Shown: positions 34,644 through 43,815, counted from the stretch's first letter. The stretch: DNA of 64,000 bases from Ilumatobacteraceae bacterium (GCA_024644465.1 JAHEKY010000004.1:1-64000), one strand, 5' to 3'. Notes: a model not told the origin generated them from the sequence alone. Numbers and translations are program-made.

Positions 34644-37130
34644 ATGCGCCCGAATCACCAATTCAACGTCGTCAGCGAGATCCCCGAGTCGCTGTCGGCC
34701 GTCCCGGACCTCGCCGCCAATCTCCATTGGGCGTGGGACCGTCAACTCGCCGCGATCTTCGATCGCCTCGACGGTTCGACCGACGGCCGGTCATGGCGGC
34801 TCACCGGCCAGCATCCCGTCGACCTCGTCCGTCGGACGTCGCCGACGCGCTGGCAGGACCTCGCTGCGGACGACGCCTTCGTCGACGAGGTCCGCGCCGC
34901 GCACGCTCGCCTGACCGGAGCGATCGACGGGCCGACGTGGTTCACCGACCGCCAGGCCGACCCCGGGTCGCCGCTCCAGTCGGTCGCGTACTTCTCACCG
35001 GAGTTCGGCATCACCGAGGCGTTGCCGCAGTACTCCGGGGGCCTGGGCGTGCTCGCCGGCGACCACCTCAAGGCGTCGTCCGACCTCGGCGTGCCCCTGA
35101 TCGGCGTCGGCCTGCTCTACGCAGAGGGCTACTTCCATCAGCAGCTGAACAGCGACGGCTGGCAGGAGGAGCACAACGAGCGAATCGACCCGGCCGCCCT
35201 CGGCATCCGCCCGACCGGCCGGTCGGTCGAGGTCGACCTGTGGGGCGTGACCGCCAAGGTCAACGTCTGGCGGGTCGATGTCGGCCGCATCGAGCTGTAC
35301 CTGCTCGACACGAACGACCCCGAGAACCCACCGGAGATCGTCGCGATCACGAACCGGCTGTACGGCGGCGACGAACAGCACCGCCTCCGCCAGGAGATCG
35401 TGCTCGGCATCGGCGGCGTGCGCGCCCTGCGCGCGCTCGACCTCCACCCGCAGGTGTTCCACACGAACGAAGGGCACGCCGGGTTCCTCGGGCTCGAACG
35501 GGTCCGCGAGTTCACCGAGGCCGGTCTCGAGTTCGCCGAAGCGATCGAGGCCGCCCGGGCCGGCGGCGTGTTCACGACCCACACGCCCGTCCCCGCGGGC
35601 ATCGACCGGTTCCCCCGGCAGTTGTTCGAGCCGTACTTCGCGGACTTCGCGAAGCAGTGCGGCGTCGAGTTCGAGGAGTTGTACGCCCTCGGGCAACGAG
35701 CCGACGAGCCCGACGAGAAGTTCAACATGGCCGTGATGGGGCTGCGGCTCGCGGCACGCTCCAACGGCGTCGCCCGGCTCCACGGCGAGGTCTCCCGCGA
35801 GATGTTCGGGGGCATGTGGCCGGCCCTGCCGCCGAGCGACACGCCGATCGGCCACGTGACCAACGGCGTGCACGCCCGGAGCTGGGTGAGCGATCGCACC
35901 GACGAGTTGCTGACGACGGTGATCGGCGACGACTGGCACCTCACCGGGCCCGAGGCGTGGGCACGCGTCCATGACATCGACGACGCCCGGATCTGGGCCG
36001 TCCGCCGCGCCGGTCGCCAGGAGCTCGTCGACATGGTCCGCGAGCGCCTCGGCCACGATCTGCTCGATCCGGACATCCTGACGATCGGCTTCGCCCGCCG
36101 CTTCGCGACGTACAAGCGGGCGAACCTGCTGCTCGCACAGATGGACCGTCTCAAGGCCCTGCTGCTCGACGCCGATCGGCCCGTGCAGTTCGTCTTCGCG
36201 GGCAAGGCCCACCCGGCCGACCACCCCGGCAAGGCATTGATCCAGGAGATCGCACGGATGGCCGCCGACGCCGACGTCCGCCACCGCTTCGTGTTCATCC
36301 CCGACTACGACATCGGCATCGCCCGCACGATGTACCACGGGTGCGACGTGTGGTTGAACACGCCCCGCCGCCCGAACGAGGCGTGCGGTACGAGCGGTGA
36401 GAAGGCGGCGCTGAACGGTGTGCTCAACTGCTCGATCAGCGACGGCTGGTGGGCGGAGATGTCGACGGGTGACAACGGCTTCGACATTCCGTCGTTCGAC
36501 GACGACCACGACCTCGCCCGGCGCGACCGGCGCGAGGCCTCCGCCACGTTCGACGTGATCGAGAGCGAGATCGTGCCGCTGTTCTACGAGCGCACGGACG
36601 ATGTTCCACTCGGTTGGATCGGCCGCATCAAGACCAACTGGGCCACGCTCGGCTGGAACGTCATCGCCGCACGCATGGTGCGCGACTACGTCACCGCGCT
36701 GTACGAGCCGGCCGCCGCGACATCGGATCTGTGCCGCGCCGACGGCGCAGCGGTGGCAATAGAACTCGCCGCGTGGAAGGCCGGGGTCGCCTCGGTGTGG
36801 GATGCGGTGACCGTCGAGCTGCTCGACGATGCCTCGGACATCACCGATGGCGTCTCGGGTGCACCGCGCGAGGTGCGGGTGCGCGTCGACTCGGGCGAAC
36901 TCCGGGTCGACGAACTCGTCGTGCAGGTCGTGCACGGCCCGATCGCCAGCGACGGCGCGTTCGACGAACGGCGGATGGAGCGCGTCGCGTTGGAACCCGG
37001 CGAGGACGGCGTCTTCAGCGGCTCGTTCGCGCCGTCCGACTCGGGCCCATGGGGCGTGACGGCCAGGGCGCTGCCCTTCCACCCGGCGCTCAGCAGCGTG
37101 TACGACACCGGCCTCGTCGCCCTGGGCTGA
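34644..37130 (+). CDS. glgP: Alpha-glucan phosphorylase, GT35 (DUF3417 type)
   Basis: Releases glucose-1-phosphate from glycogen or maltodextrin; 828 aa. The N-terminal ~110 residues (NLHWAWDRQLAAIFDRLD) are the DUF3417 module of the actinobacterial phosphorylase type, followed by VAYFSPEFGITEALPQYSGGLGVLAGDHLK. The PLP lysine lies in CGTSGEKAALNG near 595 and the phosphate-site region in RFATYKRANLLL near 490. A C-terminal Ig-like extension of ~120 residues follows the catalytic core. The ATG at 34644 is preferred to the GTG at 34605, which overlaps the GT4 gene. Its product can feed the mutase at 9175 and GalU. Confidence 0.93.
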   Translation: MRPNHQFNVVSEIPESLSAVPDLAANLHWAWDRQLAAIFDRLDGSTDGRSWRLTGQHPVDLVRRTSPTRWQDLAADDAFVDEVRAAHARLTGAIDGPTWFTDRQADPGSPLQSVAYFSPEFGITEALPQYSGGLGVLAGDHLKASSDLGVPLIGVGLLYAEGYFHQQLNSDGWQEEHNERIDPAALGIRPTGRSVEVDLWGVTAKVNVWRVDVGRIELYLLDTNDPENPPEIVAITNRLYGGDEQHRLRQEIVLGIGGVRALRALDLHPQVFHTNEGHAGFLGLERVREFTEAGLEFAEAIEAARAGGVFTTHTPVPAGIDRFPRQLFEPYFADFAKQCGVEFEELYALGQRADEPDEKFNMAVMGLRLAARSNGVARLHGEVSREMFGGMWPALPPSDTPIGHVTNGVHARSWVSDRTDELLTTVIGDDWHLTGPEAWARVHDIDDARIWAVRRAGRQELVDMVRERLGHDLLDPDILTIGFARRFATYKRANLLLAQMDRLKALLLDADRPVQFVFAGKAHPADHPGKALIQEIARMAADADVRHRFVFIPDYDIGIARTMYHGCDVWLNTPRRPNEACGTSGEKAALNGVLNCSISDGWWAEMSTGDNGFDIPSFDDDHDLARRDRREASATFDVIESEIVPLFYERTDDVPLGWIGRIKTNWATLGWNVIAARMVRDYVTALYEPAAATSDLCRADGAAVAIELAAWKAGVASVWDAVTVELLDDASDITDGVSGAPREVRVRVDSGELRVDELVVQVVHGPIASDGAFDERRMERVALEPGEDGVFSGSFAPSDSGPWGVTARALPFHPALSSVYDTGLVALG

Positions 37131-37190
37131 CCCCGCGTTGCGCCGGGCCGACACCGGGATTCCGCCCCCGGGCCGGCGGCTCCGGCTCGG

Positions 37191-37196
37191 TACGAT
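37191..37196 (+). promoter_or_regulatory. -10 box of the MFS gene at 37203 (TACGAT, 6 nt before ATG)
   Basis: TANNNT hexamer at leaderless spacing. Confidence 0.45.
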
Positions 37197-37202
37197 CGCC
37201 GG

Positions 37203-38420
37203 ATGCGGGTGACGTCACCTCGGGTGCCCGCCGGCGCTCCGCCCTCGCCGATGCGACTGCTCGTCGCGTTCGGCGGCTTGATGGGTTCGCTCGCGGCCGG
37301 GTACGGCGTGTTGTTCACGATCGTCGCGGACTACCGCGACGAGTACGGCATCAGCGAATCGGCGATCGGCATCGTGATCGGCACGGGGTTCCTGTCCGGC
37401 TTCCTCGCGCAGATCACGATCGCGCCACTCGCCGATCGCGGGCACGCGAAACGGCTCGTGCTGATCGGGGTCGTCATCAACGTCGCCGGGCTGCTGCTGA
37501 TGGCGATGGGCACGACGCTGACACCGATTCTGATCGGGCGGTTCGTGTCGGGCATCGGCATCGGCACGGCCAGCCCGGCAGTGAAGCGCATCGTCATCCT
37601 GGCCGACCCGACGAACCTCGGTCAGAACATGGGGCGGCTGCTCGCCGCCGACGTGTTCGGCTTCGCGATCGGGCCGGCGATCTCGGCCGTGCTGGTCGGG
37701 CCGTTCGGCATCCCGGCGCCGTTCGTCGTCGTTGCCGCCGCGACCCTCGTACTCGTGCCGTTCGTTGCCCGGGTCGATGTCGTCGAGGCGGAGGAACCGC
37801 CGCAGCGGCGCTTCGCGTTCGACCTGCTCCGGATCCGCCCGTTCGCCGGTGCCGTCGTGCTCGGCGCCGTCGCGTTCGTGATGATCGGTGCGTTCGACGC
37901 ACTGTGGGACGTCGTCCACAACGACCTCGGGACGTCCGACTGGATCGCGAACCTCGGGATCACGCTGTTCGGGATCCCGCTGATCTTCCTGGGGCCACCG
38001 GGCGGGCGACTCGCGCAGACGTGGGGTCCGTTCCGGCTGAGTTCGATCGGGCTGTTCTTCGCCGCGATCCTGATGTGCATCTACGGCTTCCTGCCCAGCG
38101 GCGGGCTGATCTTCGCCGTTGCGATGGTCCACGCGATCTCCGACGGGCTGACGATCTCGGCGTCGGGCGTCGCGGTCGGGATGGTCGTTCCCGACGACCG
38201 GCAGGCGGGCGCGCACGGCGTGATCGGCGCGGCACAGGCTGTTTCGGCCGGCGTGATGGCCGGTACGACCGGAGCGCTGTATGACCGGTTCGGTCAGGCG
38301 ACGGCGTATGTCGTCGCCGGGGTCGTCATGGCCACGATGACGGCGACGGGCCTGTGGCTCGCCCGCTCGGCGTGGGGGATCACTCGGCCACTCGGGGCAT
38401 CGTCGAACACCGCCTCGTAG
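37203..38420 (+). CDS. MFS transporter
   Basis: 405-aa major facilitator protein with 12 predicted spans. The loop 2-3 signature is visible as PLADRGHAKRLVLIG (near 76-90) and repeats weakly after the central loop; GRFVSGIGIGTASPAVKR (near 120) is the motif-C-like region of drug/solute antiporters. Substrate unknown. It is the last gene of the glucan-rightward group but has its own TACGAT promoter box, so linkage to glycogen metabolism is not established. Ends before a hairpin (38430-38460). Confidence 0.88.
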   Translation: MRVTSPRVPAGAPPSPMRLLVAFGGLMGSLAAGYGVLFTIVADYRDEYGISESAIGIVIGTGFLSGFLAQITIAPLADRGHAKRLVLIGVVINVAGLLLMAMGTTLTPILIGRFVSGIGIGTASPAVKRIVILADPTNLGQNMGRLLAADVFGFAIGPAISAVLVGPFGIPAPFVVVAAATLVLVPFVARVDVVEAEEPPQRRFAFDLLRIRPFAGAVVLGAVAFVMIGAFDALWDVVHNDLGTSDWIANLGITLFGIPLIFLGPPGGRLAQTWGPFRLSSIGLFFAAILMCIYGFLPSGGLIFAVAMVHAISDGLTISASGVAVGMVVPDDRQAGAHGVIGAAQAVSAGVMAGTTGALYDRFGQATAYVVAGVVMATMTATGLWLARSAWGITRPLGASSNTAS

Positions 38421-38429
38421 CCGTGTCCA

Positions 38430-38460
38430 GTCGGTTGTCTCGCCTGACGCGACAACCGAC
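38430..38460 (+). terminator. Hairpin after the MFS gene
   Basis: Perfect 10-bp arms GTCGGTTGTC / GACAACCGAC with an 11-nt loop, 9 nt after the stop at 38420. A likely terminator, immediately followed by REP copy 3. Confidence 0.55.
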
Positions 38461-38461
38461 C

Positions 38462-38494
38462 CGACAAAGTTGTGTCTGACACAACTTTGTCGTC
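38462..38494. repeat. REP-like palindrome, copy 3
   Basis: Thirty-three bases identical to 9139-9171, with 15-bp perfect arms (38462-38476 / 38478-38492) around T38477. It touches the echA stop codon (38493-38495 on the minus strand). It lies about 29 kb from the RAYT gene. Confidence 0.85.
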
Positions 38495-39269
38495 AGGAGC
38501 CGGTGAACTCGGCCTTTCCGGGGCCGTGTTCGAGGAAGCTCTTGACGCCGATCTGGGAGTCCTCGGTGCCGAACACCTCGACGAAGCCGGCCCGCTCACC
38601 CGCGAGGCCGTCGGCGAGCGACGTCGAGAGACCGGCGTCGATCACCCGTTTGCAGATCGCCTGAGCGGTCAGCGCGCCCTTGGCGACCTCGGCCCCGAGC
38701 GCGATCGCCCGGTCGTGCAGTTCCTCGGGAGCCACCACCTCGTCGGCGAGGCCGATCCGCAGCGCCTCGTCGGCCTTGACCGGACGGCCGGTGATGCACA
38801 TCTCCTTCGCACGGCTGGCACCAACCGTTCGCGCCAGGCGCTGGGTGCCACCACCGCCCGGGATGATGCCGAGCAGGATCTCCGGCTGGCCGAACACCGC
38901 CCGCTCGGACGCGATGCGATAGTCGCAGCCCAGCGCGAGTTCGCACCCGCCCCCGAGCGCGTACCCGCTGACCGCCGCGATCACGAATCGGGGAAGTGCG
39001 GCCAGCGCGTCGATCGTCGCGTGGAACGCTTCACCGATCGGCCCCGCCTCCTCCTGGCCCCCGAACTGGGAGATGTCGGCACCGGCCGCGAAGATCCTTT
39101 CACCGCCGGTGACGACGACCGCTCCGGGCAGGTCGGCGGCGAGCTCGTCGACGACCGCGCGCAGCTCGGTGAGCAACTCCTGGGAGAGCGGATTCACCTT
39201 GCCGTTGGCAAGCGTCACGATGGCGACACCGTCGTCGCGTCGTTCCAGCGTCAGCAGTTCGTAGGCCAT
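38493..39269 (-). CDS. Enoyl-CoA hydratase/isomerase family protein
   Basis: Crotonase-fold enzyme of 258 aa. The first oxyanion-hole segment is ERIFAAGADISQF (near 55-67) and the second is VSGYALGGGCELALGCDYRIAS near 98; catalytic Glu candidates lie in FGQPEILLGIIPGGGGTQRL near 125, consistent with a true 2-enoyl-CoA hydratase of fatty-acid beta-oxidation. The ATG at 39269 has CAGACT 6 nt upstream. meaB ends 50 nt upstream, so an acyl-CoA/propionate context is plausible. Confidence 0.92.
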   Translation of the reverse strand: MAYELLTLERRDDGVAIVTLANGKVNPLSQELLTELRAVVDELAADLPGAVVVTGGERIFAAGADISQFGGQEEAGPIGEAFHATIDALAALPRFVIAAVSGYALGGGCELALGCDYRIASERAVFGQPEILLGIIPGGGGTQRLARTVGASRAKEMCITGRPVKADEALRIGLADEVVAPEELHDRAIALGAEVAKGALTAQAICKRVIDAGLSTSLADGLAGERAGFVEVFGTEDSQIGVKSFLEHGPGKAEFTGS

Positions 39270-39319
39270 GGCGCGAGTCTGCCCGATCACCGCCCGCAGC
39301 GGCCCATCGCAGGACCGGG

Positions 39320-40282
39320 TCAGGCATCGACGGCGGCGAGCATCTCGTCCGCGGCAGACCACGGGTCGATCGTGTGCGCCACGACCTCCTCCGTCAGTTC
39401 GTCCCAGCGGTCGCCCGTGCAGATCTCCCGTGCCCGCCGGCCGAGCCGCGCGGCGATGATCTCGCGCAGCTCCTGGCGGAGCCGGAACGTGCGTCGTCGC
39501 TGCAGTTCGCCGGACTCCTCGGCGGCGCTGCGGTGGCGCAGCACGGCGTCCCACAACTCGACGACGCCTTCTCCGGTCGACCCGACGGTCGCCACGATCG
39601 GCGGGCGCCACGCGTCGGCCGGCAGCTCGGAGAGGTCGAGCATCTGCATCAGGTCCCGGCGTGTCTCCTCGACGCCGTCGCGGTCGGCCTTGTTGATCAC
39701 GAACACGTCGGCGATCTCCATCAGGCCGGCCTTGTTCGCCTGGACGCTGTCGCCCCAGCCCGGATTGACGACGACGACGGTCGTATCGGCCTTCCCCGCG
39801 ACCTCGACCTCGACCTGGCCGACGCCGACGGTCTCGACGATGATCCAGTGCCGACCGATCGCGTCGAGCAGCCGGACCGCCTCCGGTGTCGCCAGCGACA
39901 GGCCGCCGAGGTGGCCGCGCGTCGCCATCGAGCGGATGAACACGCCGGGGTCGGTCGCGTGTTCCTGCATCCGCACGCGGTCGCCGAGGATCGCTCCGCC
40001 CGTGAACGGCGACGACGGGTCGATCGCGAGCACCGCGATCTCGAGTTCGAGCGAGCGGAGGTGGGTGATGATCGCGCTGGTCAGTGTGCTCTTGCCGGCC
40101 CCTGGTGCGCCGGTCATCCCGATCGTGTAGGCATCGCCGCTGTGGGCGTACGCGAGCCGGCCGACCTCGCGCGCCTCGTCGTCGCCCCGTTCGATCAGCG
40201 ACAGCAGCCGGGCGAGCGCACGGCGATCACCGTCGAGCGCTGCGCGGAACAGTTCGGCGGGCGGGATCTGTCGACGGGCCAC
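39320..40282 (-). CDS. meaB: Methylmalonyl-CoA-mutase-associated GTPase MeaB
   Basis: G3E-family GTPase chaperone that protects and reloads B12 on methylmalonyl-CoA mutase; 320 aa. Walker A is GAPGAGKSTL (near 57-66), followed by the family-specific AIDPSSPFTGGAILGDRVRM near 88-107, Walker B EVE/VVNPGW region and NKADRDG (GTP specificity) near 200. Mutase genes are not in the window, but B12 uptake and salvage genes are (59238 on). Nfu lies 24 nt upstream on the same strand, so the two probably share a transcript. Confidence 0.94.
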   Translation of the reverse strand: MARRQIPPAELFRAALDGDRRALARLLSLIERGDDEAREVGRLAYAHSGDAYTIGMTGAPGAGKSTLTSAIITHLRSLELEIAVLAIDPSSPFTGGAILGDRVRMQEHATDPGVFIRSMATRGHLGGLSLATPEAVRLLDAIGRHWIIVETVGVGQVEVEVAGKADTTVVVVNPGWGDSVQANKAGLMEIADVFVINKADRDGVEETRRDLMQMLDLSELPADAWRPPIVATVGSTGEGVVELWDAVLRHRSAAEESGELQRRRTFRLRQELREIIAARLGRRAREICTGDRWDELTEEVVAHTIDPWSAADEMLAAVDA

Positions 40283-40306
40283 GGGGAGTGCGGGCGGGCC
40301 CTGGCC

Positions 40307-40558
40307 TCAGGCCAGCGCCTCTTCGGCGATGTTGACGACCTCGGTCACGCCGTCGACACGGTCGCGCATGATTCGTTCGATACCGGCCTTGAGCGTCTGC
40401 GTCGATGCGGGGCAGCCGACGCACGCCCCGACGAGTTCGACCTCGACGACGCCGGTGTCCTCGTGCACTTCGTGCAGCACGATGTCGCCGCCGTCGGCTT
40501 GGAGTGCCGGACGGATGACCTCGATCGTCGCTTCCACTTGTGTCCGCATCGCCCTCAT
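40307..40558 (-). CDS. Nfu-type Fe-S scaffold (NifU C-terminal domain)
   Basis: 83-aa protein made of the NifU C-terminal domain alone; carries 4Fe-4S clusters to target enzymes such as MoaA-type radical-SAM proteins. The CxxC is in VGACVGCPASTQTL (near residues 48-61) and RPALQADGGDIVL is the conserved N-terminal helix. The ATG at 40558 is chosen because AGGAAAG precedes it; ATGs at 40579 and 40549 are alternatives. Divergent from the small membrane-protein gene. Confidence 0.9.
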   Translation of the reverse strand: MRAMRTQVEATIEVIRPALQADGGDIVLHEVHEDTGVVEVELVGACVGCPASTQTLKAGIERIMRDRVDGVTEVVNIAEEALA

Positions 40559-40596
40559 CTTTCCTGATCCGCGGTTCATTCAATCAGCGCAGGCCG

Positions 40597-40602
40597 TACG
40601 AT
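40597..40602 (+). promoter_or_regulatory. -10 box of the 40611 gene (TACGAT, 8 nt before GTG)
   Basis: TANNNT hexamer at leaderless spacing from a GTG start. Confidence 0.4.
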
Positions 40603-40610
40603 CCTTCGCC

Positions 40611-40790
40611 GTGGCTTCGATGTTCGCAGCCCGGTCGGCCGGGCCGCTGCTCGCTCACCAGGGCGGATGGGACGAGATCGCGCTGATCGGCGTCCCGATC
40701 CTGGTCATCGCCGCGTTGCTCGTGCTCGCGAAGCGTCGCGTCGATGCGCTCGACGGTGAGCGGTCGGGGGTTCCGCGGGACGATCGCTGA
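40611..40790 (+). CDS. Small single-span membrane protein
   Basis: 59 aa, unrecognised. One membrane segment (about residues 22-37, IALIGVPILVIAALLVL) follows a short polar start and is followed by a charged tail KRRVDALDGERSG. The TACGAT box and the one-base overlap of its stop with the next start (TGATG) support it as a real gene coupled to the acetyltransferase. GTG at 40611 or ATG at 40620 could start it. Function unknown. Confidence 0.65.
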   Translation: MASMFAARSAGPLLAHQGGWDEIALIGVPILVIAALLVLAKRRVDALDGERSGVPRDDR

Positions 40791-41317
40791 TGGCCGGTGT
40801 TCCGGCGATCCGGCCCGAGATGGCGGACGACCACGACGCGATCCACAGCGTCGTCGCCTCGGCGTTCGGGTCCGACGACGAAGCGGACCTCGTCGAAGCG
40901 ATCCGATCCTCGCCCGAGTACGTCGCCGAGCTGGCGCTCGTCGCGACGATCGCGGACGAGGTGGTCGGGCACGTGATGGTCAGCGGGGCGTTGCTGCGCA
41001 CTGCCGACGACGACCTCCCGATCATGATGCTGTCGCCGCTCGCCGTCGCCCCCGCCCATCAGCGGCAGGGCGTCGGCAGCGCGCTCGTGCGGGCGGTGAC
41101 CTCGATCGCGGACCGACGGGGCGAACCGCTCGTCGTGTTGGAGGGTGGACCTGCCTTCTACACGCGGCTCGGGTTCGAGCCGGCCGCCGGGTTGGGCATC
41201 CACATCGACCTGCCCGACTGGGCACCGCCGGAGGCGGCCCAGGTGATGCGCCTCAGCGCGTACGACCCGTCGTTGCGGGGCACGGTCATCTACCCGCCGG
41301 CGTTCGACGGGCTCTGA
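40790..41317 (+). CDS. GNAT N-acetyltransferase
   Basis: 175-aa single-domain acetyltransferase. The acetyl-CoA-binding motif A is LSPLAVAPAHQRQGVGSALVRA (Q/RxxGxG/A form RQGVGS, near 86-91), preceded by VVGHVMVSGALL; FYTRLGFEPAAGLGI is the following strand. Close to the YhbS-type subgroup; target not known. Its ATG shares a base with the small membrane-protein stop, and its own stop directly abuts the end of the convergent membrane glycosyltransferase. Confidence 0.86.
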   Translation: MAGVPAIRPEMADDHDAIHSVVASAFGSDDEADLVEAIRSSPEYVAELALVATIADEVVGHVMVSGALLRTADDDLPIMMLSPLAVAPAHQRQGVGSALVRAVTSIADRRGEPLVVLEGGPAFYTRLGFEPAAGLGIHIDLPDWAPPEAAQVMRLSAYDPSLRGTVIYPPAFDGL

Positions 41318-42811
41318 TCACCCGGGTGGCGGGCACGCGACGGGAGTGCGCGGCGTCACCCGGAACAGCTCGCCGCCGTCGACCGCCTCGACGGTCGCCA
41401 ACTCGACGACCGCGAGGAGATCGGGCCGGATCTCGAACGGCGTCCCGCCATTCGCGTTGAGCAGCCCCGGGAACCAGGCGAGGTAGGTCGGTCGGTCGCA
41501 GGCCCGGCGCGTGAGCTCGCCGGGCGACAGCGGGAAGTGGCTGTTGCCGGGCGTCGGCCGCGTGAACGCGAATTCGACCCGGTCGCGTTCCGTGTGCCAC
41601 CACACGCGCCACGGGTTGTTGGTCACGACCGCGGCATCGTCCGGAAGTGCGTCGACGCGCTCGTACAGCGCCGGTGAGAACTGCTGCGGGTTCGCCGCCG
41701 AACCAATCAGCCGGTCCGGGCCGTTCCACGCCGCGAGCATCCCGGCGAACATCCAAGCGATGGCGACCACGGTCGCACCGGCTCGAACGGCCCGGTGGCC
41801 GAGGCGACCATCAGCGGCGACGACGACGAAGTAGATCAGCGCGATCAGCGTCGGGAACAGGATCCGGGCCTCGATGTGCGTCCCGGTGAGCGCCCGCGAA
41901 GCGAGCGGCAGGACGATCGAAGTGAGCGCGTACGTCGCCATCCCCGCGTCGAGGACGTTCCAGCGACGCTGCAGGGCGACCGCCATCACCGCGCCGAGGA
42001 GACCGACGAGGGCGACGGCCCCGGCCGGCTCGGTCATCGGGCCGACGTCGTCGAGGTCGATCACCAGCCGGCCGAGCGCCACGACGAGGTGGTCGACGAG
42101 CGTGTCGAGCGACTCCCCGGCGCCGCCGCGGAAGTGCGGGCCGAGAGGGTCACCGGTCGCCGCGAGATTGCGGGCCATCCAGATCGTCGCGAGTGACCCG
42201 GACACACCGAGGTACGCGCCGCCGCAGCGAACGGCGCGACGCCGATCGGCGCGCGATGCCACGACGACCATCACGAGCCCGGTCACGACGAGCCCGGCAC
42301 CCGCGTAGCGCGTCAGGAAACCGAGCCCGGCGAGCAGACCGGCCCCGGCGGCCCGTCGCGTCGTCACCCCCTCGCGCCGCAACACGTAGATCATCGCGAG
42401 CGACAGCGCGACGTACGGGCCCTCGCTCCACACCGTCTGCTCCGTGCGGATCGCGGCCTGCGCCAGTACGTACAGCAGCCCGCCGGCAACCGCCGCGGGC
42501 CAACGAACCCGCGCCGCGAGGACTCCGACGAGCAACGCCGCGGTGACGGCGGCGGCGGCCGCGCCGACGAGTGCAGCCCACGTGAGGCTGCGCCCACCGA
42601 TCGCGAGGAGCGCTGGGAAGACGGGTGGGAAATGCGCCAGCTGCTGACCGGTGAAGTCCCGGTAGCCGTCGACGTCGCGCAGGTTCTCGGCGGCCGACAG
42701 GTACGTGATCGAGTCGGCGCTGAGGACCGGGTCGTCGCGCGTCGCGATCAGCACCGCGGCGGCGCCGACAGCCGCGAGGGTCGCCTGCCCGATCAGGACC
42801 CGCCGATCCAT
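41318..42811 (-). CDS. GT-C membrane glycosyltransferase (ArnT/PMT-like)
   Basis: 497-aa polytopic protein with about 11 membrane segments, resembling the PMT/ArnT superfamily that uses polyprenyl-linked sugars. The first periplasmic loop carries SADSITYLSAAENLRDVDGY (near 31-50), in the place of the catalytic acidic loop, and the C-terminal ~110 residues form a soluble domain with a motif ALPDDAAVVTNNPWRVWW. Sugar and acceptor are unknown. The ATG at 42811 lies 5 nt after the GNAT gene stop, so the two are cotranscribed. Its end touches the convergent gene with no spacer. Confidence 0.78.
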   Translation of the reverse strand: MDRRVLIGQATLAAVGAAAVLIATRDDPVLSADSITYLSAAENLRDVDGYRDFTGQQLAHFPPVFPALLAIGGRSLTWAALVGAAAAAVTAALLVGVLAARVRWPAAVAGGLLYVLAQAAIRTEQTVWSEGPYVALSLAMIYVLRREGVTTRRAAGAGLLAGLGFLTRYAGAGLVVTGLVMVVVASRADRRRAVRCGGAYLGVSGSLATIWMARNLAATGDPLGPHFRGGAGESLDTLVDHLVVALGRLVIDLDDVGPMTEPAGAVALVGLLGAVMAVALQRRWNVLDAGMATYALTSIVLPLASRALTGTHIEARILFPTLIALIYFVVVAADGRLGHRAVRAGATVVAIAWMFAGMLAAWNGPDRLIGSAANPQQFSPALYERVDALPDDAAVVTNNPWRVWWHTERDRVEFAFTRPTPGNSHFPLSPGELTRRACDRPTYLAWFPGLLNANGGTPFEIRPDLLAVVELATVEAVDGGELFRVTPRTPVACPPPG

Positions 42812-42816
42812 CCGCG

Positions 42817-43815
42817 TCAGGAGATCGGCTTGGTGTAGACGGCTTCGAGCGCTCGGAGTTCGAAGCCGAGGCGCTGGTACAGCTGGAACGCGCCGCCGGC
42901 ATTGTTCGTGTCGGCGCCGAGCGCAGCCTCGGACATCCCCCGTTTCTTCAGCTCGTGGAGGCTCATCGCGAGCAGTGTTCCCGCGATGCCCCGGTTGCGC
43001 CAGTCGCGGTGCGTCGAGATGTACTCGGTGTACCCGCGCAGGTAGCCCCGCTGCGCATTCTCCTCGTGGTTGATGTAGGGCTTCACCTGGCCGACGATCG
43101 TGTCGCCCGCCCACGCCACCTTCCACAGCGACTCGTCACGATCGGGGTCCTCGATCATCTCCGCGTAGTCCTCCTCGGTCGGCTCGCGGAAGTCCCATTC
43201 ACCGCGGAACGCCTCGTGGTGGGCTTCGACGATCGGACGGATCTGGTCCTCGGTGACCGGACGAACCTCGACGCCGTCGGGCAGCGTTCGGTCGGGGACG
43301 TCGTCGAGGTGCGGCCGCACGAGGAACGCTTCCCATTCGGTCGGGGTGTAGCCGCGTTCCTCGAGCCACGCCGCCTCGCCGACCGGTGGCTCGCCGTGGC
43401 CGGGGTGGCTCGCGTAGGCGCGGTAGCGCGCCGCGTCCGCATCGGCCGCCCACGGGCTCATGTGGGCCTCTTGCGCCTCGACGATTGCGCCGAACAGCGA
43501 TCGGCTCAGGTGGTCCGGCAGCGTCGGGGCGAAGACGACGCAATCACGCACGCCGGTGCCGAGGTCCTCCCACGAGACCCGCGAGTAGCCGACCGGCGTG
43601 CCGTCGTGTTCGAGGATCGCGATGTCGGTGTCGGGGTCGCAGTCCTGGAGATGGGCGTAGCTCGTGTCGAGCTGCTCGACGGTCGGGAGTTGGGGGTCAC
43701 CGTGGTGCTGCCGGTACGCGCCGAGGATCGGCGCCATCACCGTGTGATCGGACCGGCCGCGGTAGGCGCGTGCCGAGTAGGTCTCGGGAAGCTGCATCCG
43801 GTCGGCGAGGTGCAT
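42817..43815 (-). CDS. Tandem-GNAT acetyltransferase (mycothiol-synthase-like layout)
   Basis: 332 aa with two GNAT-like halves. The N-terminal half (to about 150) looks degenerate; the C-terminal half has the acetyl-CoA motif HRDWRNRGIAGTLLAMSLHELKKRG (R-x-x-G-x-A near 275) and NNAGGAFQLYQRLGFEL. The two-domain plan resembles mycothiol synthase (MshD) and related proteins, but length and sequence do not prove that activity. ATG at 43815 follows TAGTGT by 6 nt. It leads a two-gene operon with the GT-C protein. Confidence 0.8.
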   Translation of the reverse strand: MHLADRMQLPETYSARAYRGRSDHTVMAPILGAYRQHHGDPQLPTVEQLDTSYAHLQDCDPDTDIAILEHDGTPVGYSRVSWEDLGTGVRDCVVFAPTLPDHLSRSLFGAIVEAQEAHMSPWAADADAARYRAYASHPGHGEPPVGEAAWLEERGYTPTEWEAFLVRPHLDDVPDRTLPDGVEVRPVTEDQIRPIVEAHHEAFRGEWDFREPTEEDYAEMIEDPDRDESLWKVAWAGDTIVGQVKPYINHEENAQRGYLRGYTEYISTHRDWRNRGIAGTLLAMSLHELKKRGMSEAALGADTNNAGGAFQLYQRLGFELRALEAVYTKPIS

